Origin: Paenibacillus sp. Soil522
GTDB lineage: Bacteria; Bacillota; Bacilli; Paenibacillales; Paenibacillaceae
Direction: 5' to 3'
Length of the DNA: 64,000 nucleotides
Assembly: GCF_001428245.1 (NCBI RefSeq)
Contig: NZ_LMRV01000026.1
Coordinates: forward strand, 55,541-119,540
Of the stretch, positions 53,076 to 61,887 are shown piece after piece. The position numbers were made by a program, and so were the translations under genes. Every line of letters begins with the position of its first letter. The first letter of the stretch is position 1. Under the pieces are notes generated by a model. The model was not told where the DNA came from and searched no databases. It worked only from the letters and a program-made list of their open reading frames with translations.

Positions 53076-53352
53076 TCGAATACGAAGGGGAATATCAGGT
53101 AAACGAAAATAAGGATGCGTTACGCCGCTGTATAGCGGGTAAACAACTCCTATCTGTCGCTGCTGATTGACTAAGCATAAGTCCCCAAATCGACGCACGT
53201 ATCCCTGACCGGTTCTCGCTGCCGAGAACGCCGCTTGTATTTAAACAAGTTGTTTACAGGAATCGTGTACTTACTTCATCGGCTGGGTTACCTCCGTCAG
53301 TCATCAGTATGAATATGTGTTTATTATATAAGACTGGCGAGTATTTATTCAA
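53076..53352 (-). promoter_or_regulatory. promoter and structured leader of the ABC-F gene
   Basis: TTGAAT (53352-53347) and TATAAT (53328-53323) are spaced by 18 bases. The leader holds a possible 16-codon peptide, MTDGGNPADEVSTRFL (53304-53254), and a two-codon frame ATG-AAG-TAA (53279-53271) after GGAGG. Hairpins are at 53229-53212 and 53138-53125. GTAAACAACT (53257-53248) is the exact complement of AGTTGTTTAC (53148-53139), so the leader can fold long-range. Ribosome stalling by an antibiotic probably relieves the terminator at 53045-53075. Confidence 0.72.
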
Positions 53353-53384
53353 GCCCAACTTTCGATGCGGTACATTTGCCGCCG

Positions 53385-54350
53385 TTAATTCTTCAGCGGC
53401 TTTAATCTTGCTTCGATTTGCGTGCGTTGCGGCTCCAGAAACGGAGGCAGCGCCAATGATTCGCCCAAATGGTTGATATCTTCATCCGTATCGAAGCCCG
53501 GACCGTCAGTCGCCAGCTCAAAAAGGATGTCGTTCGGCTCGCGGAAGTACAGCGAGCGGAAATAGTAGCGGTCGACGAAGCCGGAGTTTGGAATACTGAC
53601 TCCACGAATATGCTCGATCCACTCGCGCAGCTCGTCGTCGTTGTCTACGCGGAACGCTACGTGATGCACGCCGCCATGGCCCTGCTGCTCACGCGGCAAA
53701 TCATGCCGCTCCTCGATATGAACCTCGGCGCCGCTGCCGCCTTCTCCGGTTTCGAATACGACGATATTCGGCTGGCCTGCAATCCCAGACGGATACTTCC
53801 CTTTTTCGCGGAAGCCCATCAGCTGGGTCAGTACGAGAACGGTAGGCTCCGGATTTTTGACCGTAAGCTGCACCGGGCCAAGTCCGAGAATGCCGTATTC
53901 GGCAGGCACTGTGCTTTTATCCCAAGGAATTCCGCCCTTAACGCCTTCATTATGTTCATCGGATACGAGCACTAAGCGCTGTCCTTCAAAATCTCTGAAA
54001 GCAATCGTATTGCGTCCTGCGCGTTCAATCATTTCATCATGATTGACGCTGAATTGCTCGAACCGCTCCTTCCAATAACGAAGCGCCGCATCATTCGCCA
54101 CCCGCAGGGACAGGGAAGAAATGCTGCTTGTGCCGGCACGGTTTTTGCCAGTCATCGGAAATTCGAAGAAGGTCAGCTCCGTTCCCGGATTCCCCTTCTC
54201 ATCTCCATAAAACAAATGATAAACCGACGTCTCGTCTTGGTTAACCGTCTTTTTGACCAAACGAAGACCTAGCAGCTGCGTGTAAAAGTCAAAATTGCCG
54301 GATGCGGTGCCAGTGATTGCGGATACGTGGTGAATGCCTTTAAGTTGCAT
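53385..54350 (-). CDS. mhqO: VOC ring-cleaving dioxygenase, MhqO/MhqA type
   Basis: The 321-residue protein has two tandem VOC halves (HHVSAITGTASGNFDFYTQLLGLRLVKKTVN and GGVHHVAFRVDNDDEL), with metal His and Glu residues in GIHHV, VHHVAF and ILFELATDGPG. It matches the MhqA/MhqO group of B. subtilis, which protect against quinones and diamide. AGGAGG precedes the ATG. It follows the MarR gene by 59 bases and should be repressed by it. Confidence 0.9.
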   Translation of the reverse strand: MQLKGIHHVSAITGTASGNFDFYTQLLGLRLVKKTVNQDETSVYHLFYGDEKGNPGTELTFFEFPMTGKNRAGTSSISSLSLRVANDAALRYWKERFEQFSVNHDEMIERAGRNTIAFRDFEGQRLVLVSDEHNEGVKGGIPWDKSTVPAEYGILGLGPVQLTVKNPEPTVLVLTQLMGFREKGKYPSGIAGQPNIVVFETGEGGSGAEVHIEERHDLPREQQGHGGVHHVAFRVDNDDELREWIEHIRGVSIPNSGFVDRYYFRSLYFREPNDILFELATDGPGFDTDEDINHLGESLALPPFLEPQRTQIEARLKPLKN

Positions 54351-54409
54351 ATAAACAACCTCCTAAATAGTTTTGTGATGCAAAATTTGCTTCTCTTGCA
54401 CCGTATCAT

Positions 54410-54853
54410 TTAATTTTGTATTTTTTTAAGTAAATCGAGCAGTTGCCTCTTCTCATCCCGGTCCAAAGCGTTATACTGCGACGCCTGGAATTGCTCCTGT
54501 ACCGGAACGACATCATTAAATAATGCTTTGCCCTTTTCCGTTAGCGATACGTATTTGGTCTTCCACTCTTGCTCGCGCCTTACTAAGCCCAGCTCTTCAA
54601 GCTTGCCAAGCAGCTGCGTAATGTTCCCTTTCGTGACAAAAAGCTTGTCGGCCAGCTGCTGCTGCGTCAAACGGTCATGAGCGCCAACCTGCGCGAGCAT
54701 GTCGAACTGCGCGGCGGATAAGTTCCATTTTTTCAAATGCTGGTGGGATTCCCGCAGGCTTTGATTATAAACCCGCGATAAGCGAAACCATATCATTAAG
54801 CCTAACCGCTCATCACGTTTAGATAAGAAGGATTCCGTATCTTTTTGATCCAT
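54410..54853 (-). CDS. MarR-family repressor (MhqR-like)
   Basis: The 147-residue winged-helix repressor has the MarR pattern: DRLTQQQLADKLFVTKGNITQLLGKLEELGLVRR and KTKYVSLTEKGKAL. MhqR in B. subtilis controls the mhq dioxygenases and is released by quinones. The start at 54853 (MDQKDTESF) has GGGGTGG upstream. A perfect 9+4+9 dyad (54882-54903) lies between its -35 and -10 boxes, so it should repress its own operon. Confidence 0.88.
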   Translation of the reverse strand: MDQKDTESFLSKRDERLGLMIWFRLSRVYNQSLRESHQHLKKWNLSAAQFDMLAQVGAHDRLTQQQLADKLFVTKGNITQLLGKLEELGLVRREQEWKTKYVSLTEKGKALFNDVVPVQEQFQASQYNALDRDEKRQLLDLLKKIQN

Positions 54854-54881
54854 TCGACCACCCCAAGCCTTCGTTATAGTT

Positions 54882-54903
54882 ATCAGTTTAGTTATAAACT
54901 GAT
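54882..54903. promoter_or_regulatory. MarR operator inside the promoter
   Basis: ATCAGTTTA-GTTA-TAAACTGAT is a perfect palindrome. On the minus strand it falls in the spacer between TTGACT and TAAACT (17 bases), so the bound repressor blocks RNA polymerase. Confidence 0.8.
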
Positions 54904-55002
54904 AAAAAGTCAAATGCCGGCATTAATCCCCTACCTCGGACTAGGGAAACCGGATTTGCAATATGTTAAGATAAGCGGATACAAAGCGTAAGGAGATATT
55001 GC

Positions 55003-55632
55003 ATGATTGAACGAAATCCTATTTCCCGGCAGCCCCTACCGATTGGGCAGACTCCGCTGGATCCTGTTGCAAGAAATAAACGCAAACGAAACAGATTTCT
55101 GCTCCTAATTATTTTGGCCGTCACCGCTGCTATATTGTGGAAGGCGATTCTCACCTTTGAGCCTCCCGTACCTGACACCGAAATCATTCCTGCTATTCCG
55201 ATAACAGAACTGCATCCGGTCGTATTTGCCAAGCAAAACGAATTAATCTCAGAAGCAGGAAAGGCCGGCATCACCATTCTCATTACGGACGGCTTCCGCT
55301 CAAATGAAGAGCAGGACGCTATTTATGCAAAGGGAAGAACGTCGGAGGGCAAGATCGTTACGCAGGTGCAAGGCGGCCAGTCGTATCATAATTACGGCCT
55401 CGCTATCGATTTTGCACTGCGCACCAAGAAGGGTGAAGTCGTATGGGACATGAAATATGACGGCAATAAAAACGGACAAGCAGATTGGATGGAGGTCGTC
55501 GCGATTGCTAAACGGCTTGGCTTTACCTGGGGCGGTGACTGGAAGAACTTCCCTGACTATCCGCATCTCCAAATAGATTTCGGCTATTCGATCCGTCAGC
55601 TCCGCAACGGGCTCCTGCCGCCTGTCGAGTAA
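55003..55632 (+). CDS. M15-family peptidoglycan peptidase (CwlK/VanY-like)
   Basis: The 209-residue protein has one N-terminal membrane anchor (RFLLLIILAVTAAILW) and an extracytoplasmic M15 domain with the metal motifs SYHNYGLAIDF (His-x6-Asp) and DYPHLQI (His). It is of the L-Ala-D-Glu or D-Ala-D-Ala type that trims peptide stems in the wall. AAGGAG precedes the ATG. It is monocistronic and followed by a strong terminator. Confidence 0.88.
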   Translation: MIERNPISRQPLPIGQTPLDPVARNKRKRNRFLLLIILAVTAAILWKAILTFEPPVPDTEIIPAIPITELHPVVFAKQNELISEAGKAGITILITDGFRSNEEQDAIYAKGRTSEGKIVTQVQGGQSYHNYGLAIDFALRTKKGEVVWDMKYDGNKNGQADWMEVVAIAKRLGFTWGGDWKNFPDYPHLQIDFGYSIRQLRNGLLPPVE

Positions 55633-55662
55633 CCGGACCCCTCAGGACATACTCTGCCCACA

Positions 55663-55711
55663 CAAGCCAAAAGGGTACAAACCGGTTTCCGGTCTGCACC
55701 CTTTTGGCTTG
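55663..55711 (+). terminator. terminator of the M15 peptidase gene
   Basis: CAAGCCAAAAGGGT pairs with ACCCTTTTGGCTTG, with an inner ACCGG/CCGGT stem. The long stem is clear; the T run is weak. Confidence 0.72.
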
Positions 55712-55781
55712 CTTCATTCTCATTATTCTCCGCTCACTAAGAATAAACATAGCTAATATTTCCGCTCTATCCGTCCGTTTA

Positions 55782-56798
55782 TTATAGCCCTGCTATAATT
55801 TCATAAGAACGCAGGCGTGCCTTGTGATCGAATATATGGGCTGCAACCATGATCTCATTGGCTTGCGTCGACTCCATATATTGCTTTAGCTTAATGCGCA
55901 CTGTCTCCGGCCCGCCGACAATGGAAGAACCCAGCTGCTGCTGCAGGGCGATCTTCTCCTGCGGTGTCCACACGGCATCCATATCGCGAACCGGAGCAGG
56001 CAAAGGTCCGCGGGCATTGCGAATAAACGACAGAAATAGCTGCTGCATCGATGTAGCCAGATAAGCCGCCTCCTCATCCGTATCAGCCGCAACCACGTTT
56101 ACCGCGACCATCCCTTTCGGTTTATCGAGAACGGCAGAAGGCTTGAAGCTGCTGCGATAGAGATTCATCGCCGGAACGGTAAACGTAGGCGAGAAATGAC
56201 CGGCGAAAGCGAACGGCAAGCCGAGCTGAGCAGCCAGCAACGCACTAAAATCACTTGAGCCCAGCAGCCAAATCGGTATGTCCAGCCCTTCGCCCGGAAT
56301 CGCTCGCACGGGCATGCCGATCTCCGTGCTCGACGGGTCTAGAAACGCGCGAAGCTCCGCCAGCTGCTCGGGAAAATCATGGCCGTTGCTTCTTCTGTTT
56401 CCTCGAAGCGCCGCTGCTGTAAGACCGTCGGTGCCGGGCGCGCGGCCGAGACCGAGATCGATGCGGCCGGGAAATAAAGACTCCAACGTGCCGAATTGCT
56501 CGGCGATAACAAGCGGCGCATGGTTCGGCAGCATGATGCCGCCCGAGCCTACGCGAATCGTCGACGTGCCTGCCGCTACATGGCCGATGACGATTGACGT
56601 CGCCGAGCTCGCAATGCTTGGCGCATTATGATGCTCCGCCAGCCAGTAACGGTTATAGCCCCATTTTTCCGCATGCTGTGCAAGATCTAACGTATTGCTA
56701 AGCGATTCGGCGACAGAGCCTCCTTCGACAATTGGTGAAACATCGAGTACCGACAACGGAATGTTAAATGCTGAATTTATTTTGGTCTGTTTTGACAT
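55782..56798 (-). CDS. LLM-class flavin-dependent oxidoreductase
   Basis: The 338-residue protein has the bacterial-luciferase fold: [34 protein letters not shown] segments (here [10 protein letters not shown]), [16 protein letters not shown] and [12 protein letters not shown], typical of the monooxygenase subgroup close to MsnO8/YvbT. Natural substrate is unknown; related enzymes oxidise small organosulfur or alkane compounds with FMNH2 and O2. The ATG 56798 follows AGGGTG by 6 bases. Hairpin 56936-56970 separates it from the Rrf2 gene upstream. Confidence 0.9.
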   Translation of the reverse strand: MSKQTKINSAFNIPLSVLDVSPIVEGGSVAESLSNTLDLAQHAEKWGYNRYWLAEHHNAPSIASSATSIVIGHVAAGTSTIRVGSGGIMLPNHAPLVIAEQFGTLESLFPGRIDLGLGRAPGTDGLTAAALRGNRRSNGHDFPEQLAELRAFLDPSSTEIGMPVRAIPGEGLDIPIWLLGSSDFSALLAAQLGLPFAFAGHFSPTFTVPAMNLYRSSFKPSAVLDKPKGMVAVNVVAADTDEEAAYLATSMQQLFLSFIRNARGPLPAPVRDMDAVWTPQEKIALQQQLGSSIVGGPETVRIKLKQYMESTQANEIMVAAHIFDHKARLRSYEIIAGL

Positions 56799-56935
56799 AA
56801 CGCTCACCCTTTACTTCATGATCGGAAGACGCGGCTTCCATAAGGCTAGACACGCAATAACTGTATGAATATTAGATACATATTGGGCGGTACAAAAAAG
56901 AAAGCTGCCTACAATGACGACTGCCGTATATAATT

Positions 56936-56970
56936 AGCGGTAATATACAGCCTTCTACCTTATTACCGCT
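56936..56970 (-). terminator. hairpin after the Rrf2-type gene
   Basis: AGCGGTAAT (56936-56944) pairs with ATTACCGCT (56962-56970). There is no T run; it may be a weak terminator for the leftward Rrf2 transcript or a regulatory dyad for the LLM gene. Confidence 0.45.
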
Positions 56971-57020
56971 GTTGCTTACACAGCTGAAGCATCGTGGCGC
57001 TTCTCATTTGCTGTAAGGCC

Positions 57021-57464
57021 TTATACCTGATGTTCCTTTTGCAGCTGTTGGCATTTTCGGATCTTATCCAAAGCCGTTTGAAGCGTATTTTGCTCCAGGT
57101 AAGCTACATAATGAAGCTCCGCTTCGTAGAAAAAATGATCCATGACCGCTTGTATATTCGCCGAGACGAGACACTCCTCCTCCGGATTACCCGAACACCA
57201 GTGAGGCTTAAGCGAACAGCCGGAAAGCGCCCGGTAAATTTGAGCAAGCGTAACCTCCCCCGGCTCGCAGTTCAAAATATAGCCGCCGCCGATTCCTTCC
57301 TTCGTTCTCACAAAACCGTGTTTCCGCAAAGTGCTCATTATTTTGCGAATGCGCGTCGGATTGGTTGCCACGTTGCGGGCAATCGTCTCGCTGCTGGCCA
57401 TATGATCAGGCAAATAGGCTAACAGCACCAGGCTGTGAACCGCTACCGTAAATTCACTGTTCAT
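57021..57464 (-). CDS. Rrf2-family regulator (YwnA-like)
   Basis: The 147-residue winged-helix protein shows the Rrf2 pattern FTVAVHSLVLLAYLP, NPTRIRKIMSTLRKHGFV and GIGGGYILN. Two cysteines in the PHWCSGNPEEECLV loop could act as a redox or thiol sensor, but a full Fe-S ligand set is not present. The ATG 57464 has GGGAG 8 bases upstream; the dyad at 57490-57512 overlaps its promoter, so it likely regulates itself. Confidence 0.88.
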   Translation of the reverse strand: MNSEFTVAVHSLVLLAYLPDHMASSETIARNVATNPTRIRKIMSTLRKHGFVRTKEGIGGGYILNCEPGEVTLAQIYRALSGCSLKPHWCSGNPEEECLVSANIQAVMDHFFYEAELHYVAYLEQNTLQTALDKIRKCQQLQKEHQV

Positions 57465-57489
57465 CTCTGCACTCCCTCTCAAGAAGGAT

Positions 57490-57524
57490 ACTGTAATTTT
57501 ATTGCATACAGTTGATTAAGTCAA
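57490..57524 (-). promoter_or_regulatory. promoter and dyad of the Rrf2-type gene
   Basis: TTGACT (57524-57519) and TAAAAT (57501-57496) are spaced by 17 bases. ACTGTA (57490-57495) and TACAGT (57507-57512) form an inverted repeat across the -10 box. Confidence 0.68.
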
Positions 57525-57620
57525 ACCTTCCTTTCTAAGAATAGCACAGAGAGAAAGTCCTGGCATAGACTTTCTCATCTGCCCACCCCCGAATAGATAT
57601 AATGATGAGCATCAATTAAC

Positions 57621-58022
57621 CTATAAAGACGGCTTCTGCCATACTTGATACTTGTTGCCGTCCGGATCTTTGAAACCAAGCTGCAGTCCGCAGCTGCCCT
57701 CGTCCCGAATATCCGTCTCGGTCCATGTGCCCGCCTCCTTCAAGGAAGCATATAGCGACTGAATATCTTCGGTCTCAAAGCATAGCGGAAACATCTCGAA
57801 CGATTCTCCATCTTCAGCCCAGCCTGTCGTCTCGAACGTGAGCGGAGTCATGGCAGGACTCGGCAGCAGAAAGAGCCACCCGCCTTCTCCCATGATCATA
57901 ATAGCGCCACGCCCAGGTTCAACGGGGGAACGGAGCTGCATACCGAGCACACGCTCATACCACTCCGCCGCCTTTTCCGCATTCGAGACCGGAACGTACG
58001 CACAATTGATATTTTTAATCAT
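57621..58022 (-). CDS. VOC-family protein
   Basis: The 133-residue protein is a single VOC module (YVPVSNAEKAAEWYERVLGMQL, FKDPDGNKYQVWQKP). Substrate unknown; small VOC proteins of this type include glyoxalase- and resistance-type enzymes. It is the last gene of a four-gene unit with the sigma factor, the 333-residue protein and the pentapeptide-type protein, with gaps of 41, 28 and 25 bases. Confidence 0.82.
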   Translation of the reverse strand: MIKNINCAYVPVSNAEKAAEWYERVLGMQLRSPVEPGRGAIMIMGEGGWLFLLPSPAMTPLTFETTGWAEDGESFEMFPLCFETEDIQSLYASLKEAGTWTETDIRDEGSCGLQLGFKDPDGNKYQVWQKPSL

Positions 58023-58047
58023 TTCACATCAGCTCTCTTTCAATGTT

Positions 58048-58527
58048 TTAGTTATTTGTCTCCACTGCCCTTTCCTGCTTTTCCGAATAGCTCCGCAGCA
58101 GCTCCTCGACCGGAATTCCGTTAATGCGCATACCTTCAACATTGCAGTCGTTTAATTCAACGTCCTTTAAATTACAGGATTGAAAAATCGCTTTGCTCAA
58201 ATCACTAGTCAGGAAGCGAACGGGCTCGATATTAATCCAGCCGTCTGTTCCCGCTTCCTCCTCGAAGCGGCTGACTTCAGCATCGGGACGGCGAATATTT
58301 TCGAATAGCGTACCGCCCATCTGCACTTCATTAACATGAACATTTGAGAAATAAATATGGTTCCACTTCGAATGGACAAAGTTCACATGCTCAAGGGACG
58401 TATCTCTTGCATCGACGCCGTGCAGCTCAGCTCCCTTCAAGCAAACCATATGCAGCTTCTCTCCGCGCATATCATCCAGCTCGAAACCGCCCTTGTGATC
58501 AAACATCTTCTTCTCTGTTAAAGCCAT
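58048..58527 (-). CDS. pentapeptide-repeat-like protein
   Basis: The 159 residues contain two blocks of beta-helix-type pentapeptide repeats (FELDDMRGEKLHMVCLKGAELHG, SLEHVNFVHSKW and, later, DLSKAIFQSCNLKDVELNDCN). The start at 58527 has GGGAGG upstream; the longer frame from 58647 runs into the gene upstream. Function unknown. It is cotranscribed with the sigma-factor gene. Confidence 0.78.
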   Translation of the reverse strand: MALTEKKMFDHKGGFELDDMRGEKLHMVCLKGAELHGVDARDTSLEHVNFVHSKWNHIYFSNVHVNEVQMGGTLFENIRRPDAEVSRFEEEAGTDGWINIEPVRFLTSDLSKAIFQSCNLKDVELNDCNVEGMRINGIPVEELLRSYSEKQERAVETNN

Positions 58528-58555
58528 CTTTATCCTCCCTCTCGTTCCGGGCCGG

Positions 58556-59554
58556 TTAATGAACCCAAATTTCCGAATGGTATTCCCCCATAAAATGAAA
58601 CAGCTGCTCCAGCTGCTCGACGCCCTTCGTTTCCGCTTCTTGCGCATGCTGCAGCAATTGTATCGCCTGATCGGCCGTATTTGGATCCTTCGGATGGCCG
58701 CCGTCCGGAAACGGAAATCGTTCTCTTAATTGCCCGAACGCTGCCGCAACCGCCTTATAATGTACAGCCGCATCGCCGGCATGCTTGCGTACCGTTCGCT
58801 CCACTACGTTCGATCCGTCCCAGCGGAACGCTATTTCGCGGAGGAAGCGTGCGGCGAACTCGCGTGCATCGCCGATGACAAGCAAATTGAAGGCATTTCC
58901 ATGCTCGTCAGCACGGCGAAGCTTCATCACATTAATCCATGCCTCGTAACCGGCCAGCCCCTGCGCAAATTTATTGCCGAACACATGCGTCCATTCCTTG
59001 CCCCGGGCATGGTCGACAATCATCGATAACGCCATACGCAGCATTTCGTATTTGGAATGAGGCAGGCTCTCGCTGATCGTCGTCACGAACAACAGATCGA
59101 TCTTCGGATCTGCGAACTGCGCATAAGTGAGCGTTCCGTCCTTCGCATGGTCCTTCGCATGAAATTGCTGCTTATCATCGTCATAGCCGTAAATCAATCC
59201 GAATTCCGGGGTGAACAAATCGAATGCGATGGCAGGCACGCCGCGATCAATAGATTGTTGTACTAGTGCTATCGTCCGCTCAACCTTATCCGGCGTAAGG
59301 GGAGCGGACGGATCAGCCAGACAGCTCGTGAAGCCGAGATTGCACAAATTGCGGCGCAAAATATAACCGCCAGGAAACGAGGTCGGCCCTGCTGCGTTAA
59401 TGCTCTCCGGATCGATATTCATTCGAAAGGCATGGCCCGTAAACCCCATAACATCCGTCAATGTAAGCTGATTCTTGTCGGTATAGCTTACCGCACCGTG
59501 AATGGCGGCTGCCGCCGAGGTCCAGGTCTTCGACCAATCCCTATCAATTGTCAT
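58556..59554 (-). CDS. unknown protein, possibly BtrH-like
   Basis: This 332-residue cytosolic protein has no membrane segment and contains LTLTDVMGFTGHAFRMNID near the start, a glycine-aromatic motif reminiscent of the N-terminal domain of BtrH-type acyltransferases. A second conserved-looking stretch is FGNKFAQGLAGYEAWINVMK. I cannot name the function. The ATG 59554 lies after AGAGG; the earlier ATG (59572) lacks a ribosome site. It follows the sigma-factor gene by 41 bases. Confidence 0.65.
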   Translation of the reverse strand: MTIDRDWSKTWTSAAAAIHGAVSYTDKNQLTLTDVMGFTGHAFRMNIDPESINAAGPTSFPGGYILRRNLCNLGFTSCLADPSAPLTPDKVERTIALVQQSIDRGVPAIAFDLFTPEFGLIYGYDDDKQQFHAKDHAKDGTLTYAQFADPKIDLLFVTTISESLPHSKYEMLRMALSMIVDHARGKEWTHVFGNKFAQGLAGYEAWINVMKLRRADEHGNAFNLLVIGDAREFAARFLREIAFRWDGSNVVERTVRKHAGDAAVHYKAVAAAFGQLRERFPFPDGGHPKDPNTADQAIQLLQHAQEAETKGVEQLEQLFHFMGEYHSEIWVH

Positions 59555-59595
59555 CGCTTCTTTCCTCTCCATCTCAAGTGAACCTTATGTTTACG

Positions 59596-60363
59596 TTATA
59601 TTAGGGGGGGAGTTAATATCTTTCGTCTAGGCAAGCCTAGCGACGCTCTTCGCTGCACGTAAAGACTGATCGAGATGCGTATGCGCTCCTTCTGCAGCTT
59701 GGCGCGGGATCTCGACAGCGTATTGTATACGTTAGCAGTCGTCGTATCGAACAAATCGGCAATTTCAGCCGGGGGCAGCTCCCCGAAAAATCTCGCCTCG
59801 AAAATGCCCCGCTCCCGCTTGTTCAAGCAGCGTATCAGCATATGAATGCTAGCCAGCGTTTCTTGGCGCATCACGTACTGCTCCGGGCTCTGTCCGTTCA
59901 TCGACTCATTCCTGGCATGATCCGTCAGATGAAACAGGATGCTGTCGATATCGCTCCAATCCATATTCTGCTCGCTCCTGTTCGCATCCATCGGCAGACC
60001 CGATTGACTCATGAAGCTAACGAACGGCCGCTCCTTGCTGTAAGGACCGCCTCTCCGCAGCTTCATGTAGGCTTGATTGCGCACGATCCGGTGCAGCCAA
60101 GGCAAGAACCTGCTCGCGTCAGTAAGCGTACCCAAGTGCAGAAATGCACGAATAAGCGCTTCCTGCACGATATCCTCCGCCATAAAGGAATCCTTCGTCA
60201 ACGACCCCGCAAGACCGAGCGCCTTAGCACGATGCCGCCGCACAAGCTCCCCGAACGCTTCCTGATCACCGGAACGGGCCCTTTCAACGATTGCATGCTC
60301 CTGCCCTTCCGTCCCTGCTTCGCCAGTTAACAAGGATGCCGTATCGGTTGCCCAGACCTTCAC
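59596..60363 (-). CDS. ECF-like RNA polymerase sigma factor
   Basis: The ~255-residue protein has sigma region 2 (AFGELVRRHRAKALGLAGSLTKDSFMAEDIVQEALIRAF, with a core-binding DIVQEA) and region 4 (RCLNKRERGIFEARFFGELPPAEIADLFDTTTANVYNTLSRSRAKLQ). Length exceeds the usual 180 residues, with a long 2-4 linker. The GTG 60363 is preferred over ATG 60369, because GGGGG lies 7 bases before the GTG but 1 before the ATG. No anti-sigma gene is adjacent. It heads the operon with the BtrH-like, pentapeptide and VOC genes, which are its likely targets. Confidence 0.87.
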   Translation of the reverse strand: MKVWATDTASLLTGEAGTEGQEHAIVERARSGDQEAFGELVRRHRAKALGLAGSLTKDSFMAEDIVQEALIRAFLHLGTLTDASRFLPWLHRIVRNQAYMKLRRGGPYSKERPFVSFMSQSGLPMDANRSEQNMDWSDIDSILFHLTDHARNESMNGQSPEQYVMRQETLASIHMLIRCLNKRERGIFEARFFGELPPAEIADLFDTTTANVYNTLSRSRAKLQKERIRISISLYVQRRASLGLPRRKILTPPLI

Positions 60364-60432
60364 TTTCATTCCCCCTATAAGACAGATGCCGCCCATGCCA
60401 AATATCTATCAGAGATTCAAACTATTTTATTG

Positions 60433-60457
60433 AAAAAAAAAACTGCCCGGCAGGCAG
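60433..60457 (-). terminator. terminator of the aldo/keto reductase gene
   Basis: CTGCC and GGCAG form a short stem around CCGGCA; on the minus strand nine T residues follow. Confidence 0.72.
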
Positions 60458-60565
60458 CTGTTTCCCCATACAATTAAATGGAAAAATGACCTACGCAAAG
60501 ATCATAACGAAGAACGTTTGTTCTGTAAATGATTACTTTACCTGCCATTTTTCCCATAAAATATT

Positions 60566-61474
60566 TTAGCGGTGCTGTTCGTAGCGATTGCTTCTGCTCA
60601 GACTCCGAATAGCTTCTAATTCTTTTGACGTCAGAGCCTGAGCACGACCCGCGTCAATATTATGCAGCAGCTGAGCCGCCGAGCTTGCCCCTGGAATGAC
60701 CGCAGCTACAGCTGGGTTGGCTAGCGCATATCTGATTGCCGTATGCGCCATATCGTTGGAGCCGCCTCCTGCACGGAGCAATGCTGCACGTAAAGCCGAC
60801 AGCTCTTCTTTGCTGTAATCCAAATAACCCTTTTCCGCTTTCGCAGCGCCGTTACCGGTTAAAATTCCTTTTGCCACCGGACCGCGGGCTATTAAGCTGA
60901 TCCCCTTCTCCGCCAGCAAAGGCAATATTTCCTCCTCGGGCCTTCTGTCCAAAATACTATATTGGCTCATTACGCTGACGATATTCGACCGCTCCGCATA
61001 TTCTCGAATGACGTTCGGCCGAATCGAAGAAACGCCGTAATAACGAATGAGTCCCTCCTGCTTAAGCTCCTCGAAAGCCTCGATGGTCTCCGACACCGGA
61101 TCGTTAAGCGTACCGCCATGCAGCTGATACAGATCGATATAGTCCGTTTGGAGCCTTCTTAAGCTGTCCTTCACAGCCGACTTGATATAAGCCTTGGAAG
61201 GGTCCCATGTCCAGCCTTCCTTGCCGGGCTCCCAGCGATTGCCAACCTTCGTCGCAAGTATGATATCCGAACGCCGTCCGCGAATCGCCTCTCCGACGAT
61301 TTCCTCATTCAGACCTTCATCATAAAGATCAGCCGTATCCAGAAAATTAATGCCCCCATCGATCGCTTGATGCACGAGGGCTACCGCCTTTTCCTTATCC
61401 GTCCCAAGCGACATGCAGCCAAGACCGATCTCACTGACATACAGCTCCGAATTTCCTAGACGGTTGTGTTTCAT
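60566..61474 (-). CDS. aldo/keto reductase
   Basis: The 302-residue TIM-barrel NAD(P)H-dependent reductase has FLDTADLYDEGLNEEIVGEAI (catalytic Asp and Tyr), LATKVG (Lys), QLHGG (His) and the NADP-binding end VAAVIPGASSAAQLLHNI. It is of the YhdN/Tas type. Substrate is an aldehyde or ketone that cannot be specified. GGAAGGGAG precedes the ATG. It stands alone. Confidence 0.93.
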   Translation of the reverse strand: MKHNRLGNSELYVSEIGLGCMSLGTDKEKAVALVHQAIDGGINFLDTADLYDEGLNEEIVGEAIRGRRSDIILATKVGNRWEPGKEGWTWDPSKAYIKSAVKDSLRRLQTDYIDLYQLHGGTLNDPVSETIEAFEELKQEGLIRYYGVSSIRPNVIREYAERSNIVSVMSQYSILDRRPEEEILPLLAEKGISLIARGPVAKGILTGNGAAKAEKGYLDYSKEELSALRAALLRAGGGSNDMAHTAIRYALANPAVAAVIPGASSAAQLLHNIDAGRAQALTSKELEAIRSLSRSNRYEQHR

Positions 61475-61644
61475 CCTTGCTCCGCTCCCTTCCGTTAGCC
61501 GATGGTTCCTTCAAAAAATTTCTCCAATCCCCAATGTACGCAGTATGCGGTTAATGAGGCTTATTATAATCCCATTATTCGGTATGCGAAATATATCTTT
61601 CGATCTGCTTAGCACGCTTATATCCTTGAAATAATGAAAAAATA

Positions 61645-61851
61645 ATGGAAGGAGTGAACGCATGGGATTATGCCGGCTTAGACAAAAATCAAGATTTCTT
61701 TATGGATGGCGGGAAGCATTCACGCTCCAGCAGCAAGGAGCAGACGAGGGCTAACTTAGATTCCATTTCGTCCTTCTTGAAAACAGCACATTCAAGTTTT
61801 TATCTCCTGCAAGACCATAATCCGGTTACGGCAGCGTTTGTTTTAAAATAA
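61645..61851 (+). CDS. possible small protein
   Basis: The frame encodes 68 residues, charged and serine-rich (DYAGLDKNQDFFMDGGKHSRSSS), without a known family. The nearest ribosome site, GGAAGGAG, lies inside the frame and serves a different ATG (61662) that opens only 30 codons in another frame. Coding is doubtful. The rest of the 61475-61887 gap shows no clear feature. Confidence 0.3.
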   Translation: MEGVNAWDYAGLDKNQDFFMDGGKHSRSSSKEQTRANLDSISSFLKTAHSSFYLLQDHNPVTAAFVLK

Positions 61852-61887
61852 AAACGGGCAATCGTCTTGATATTATGATCGATCCGC

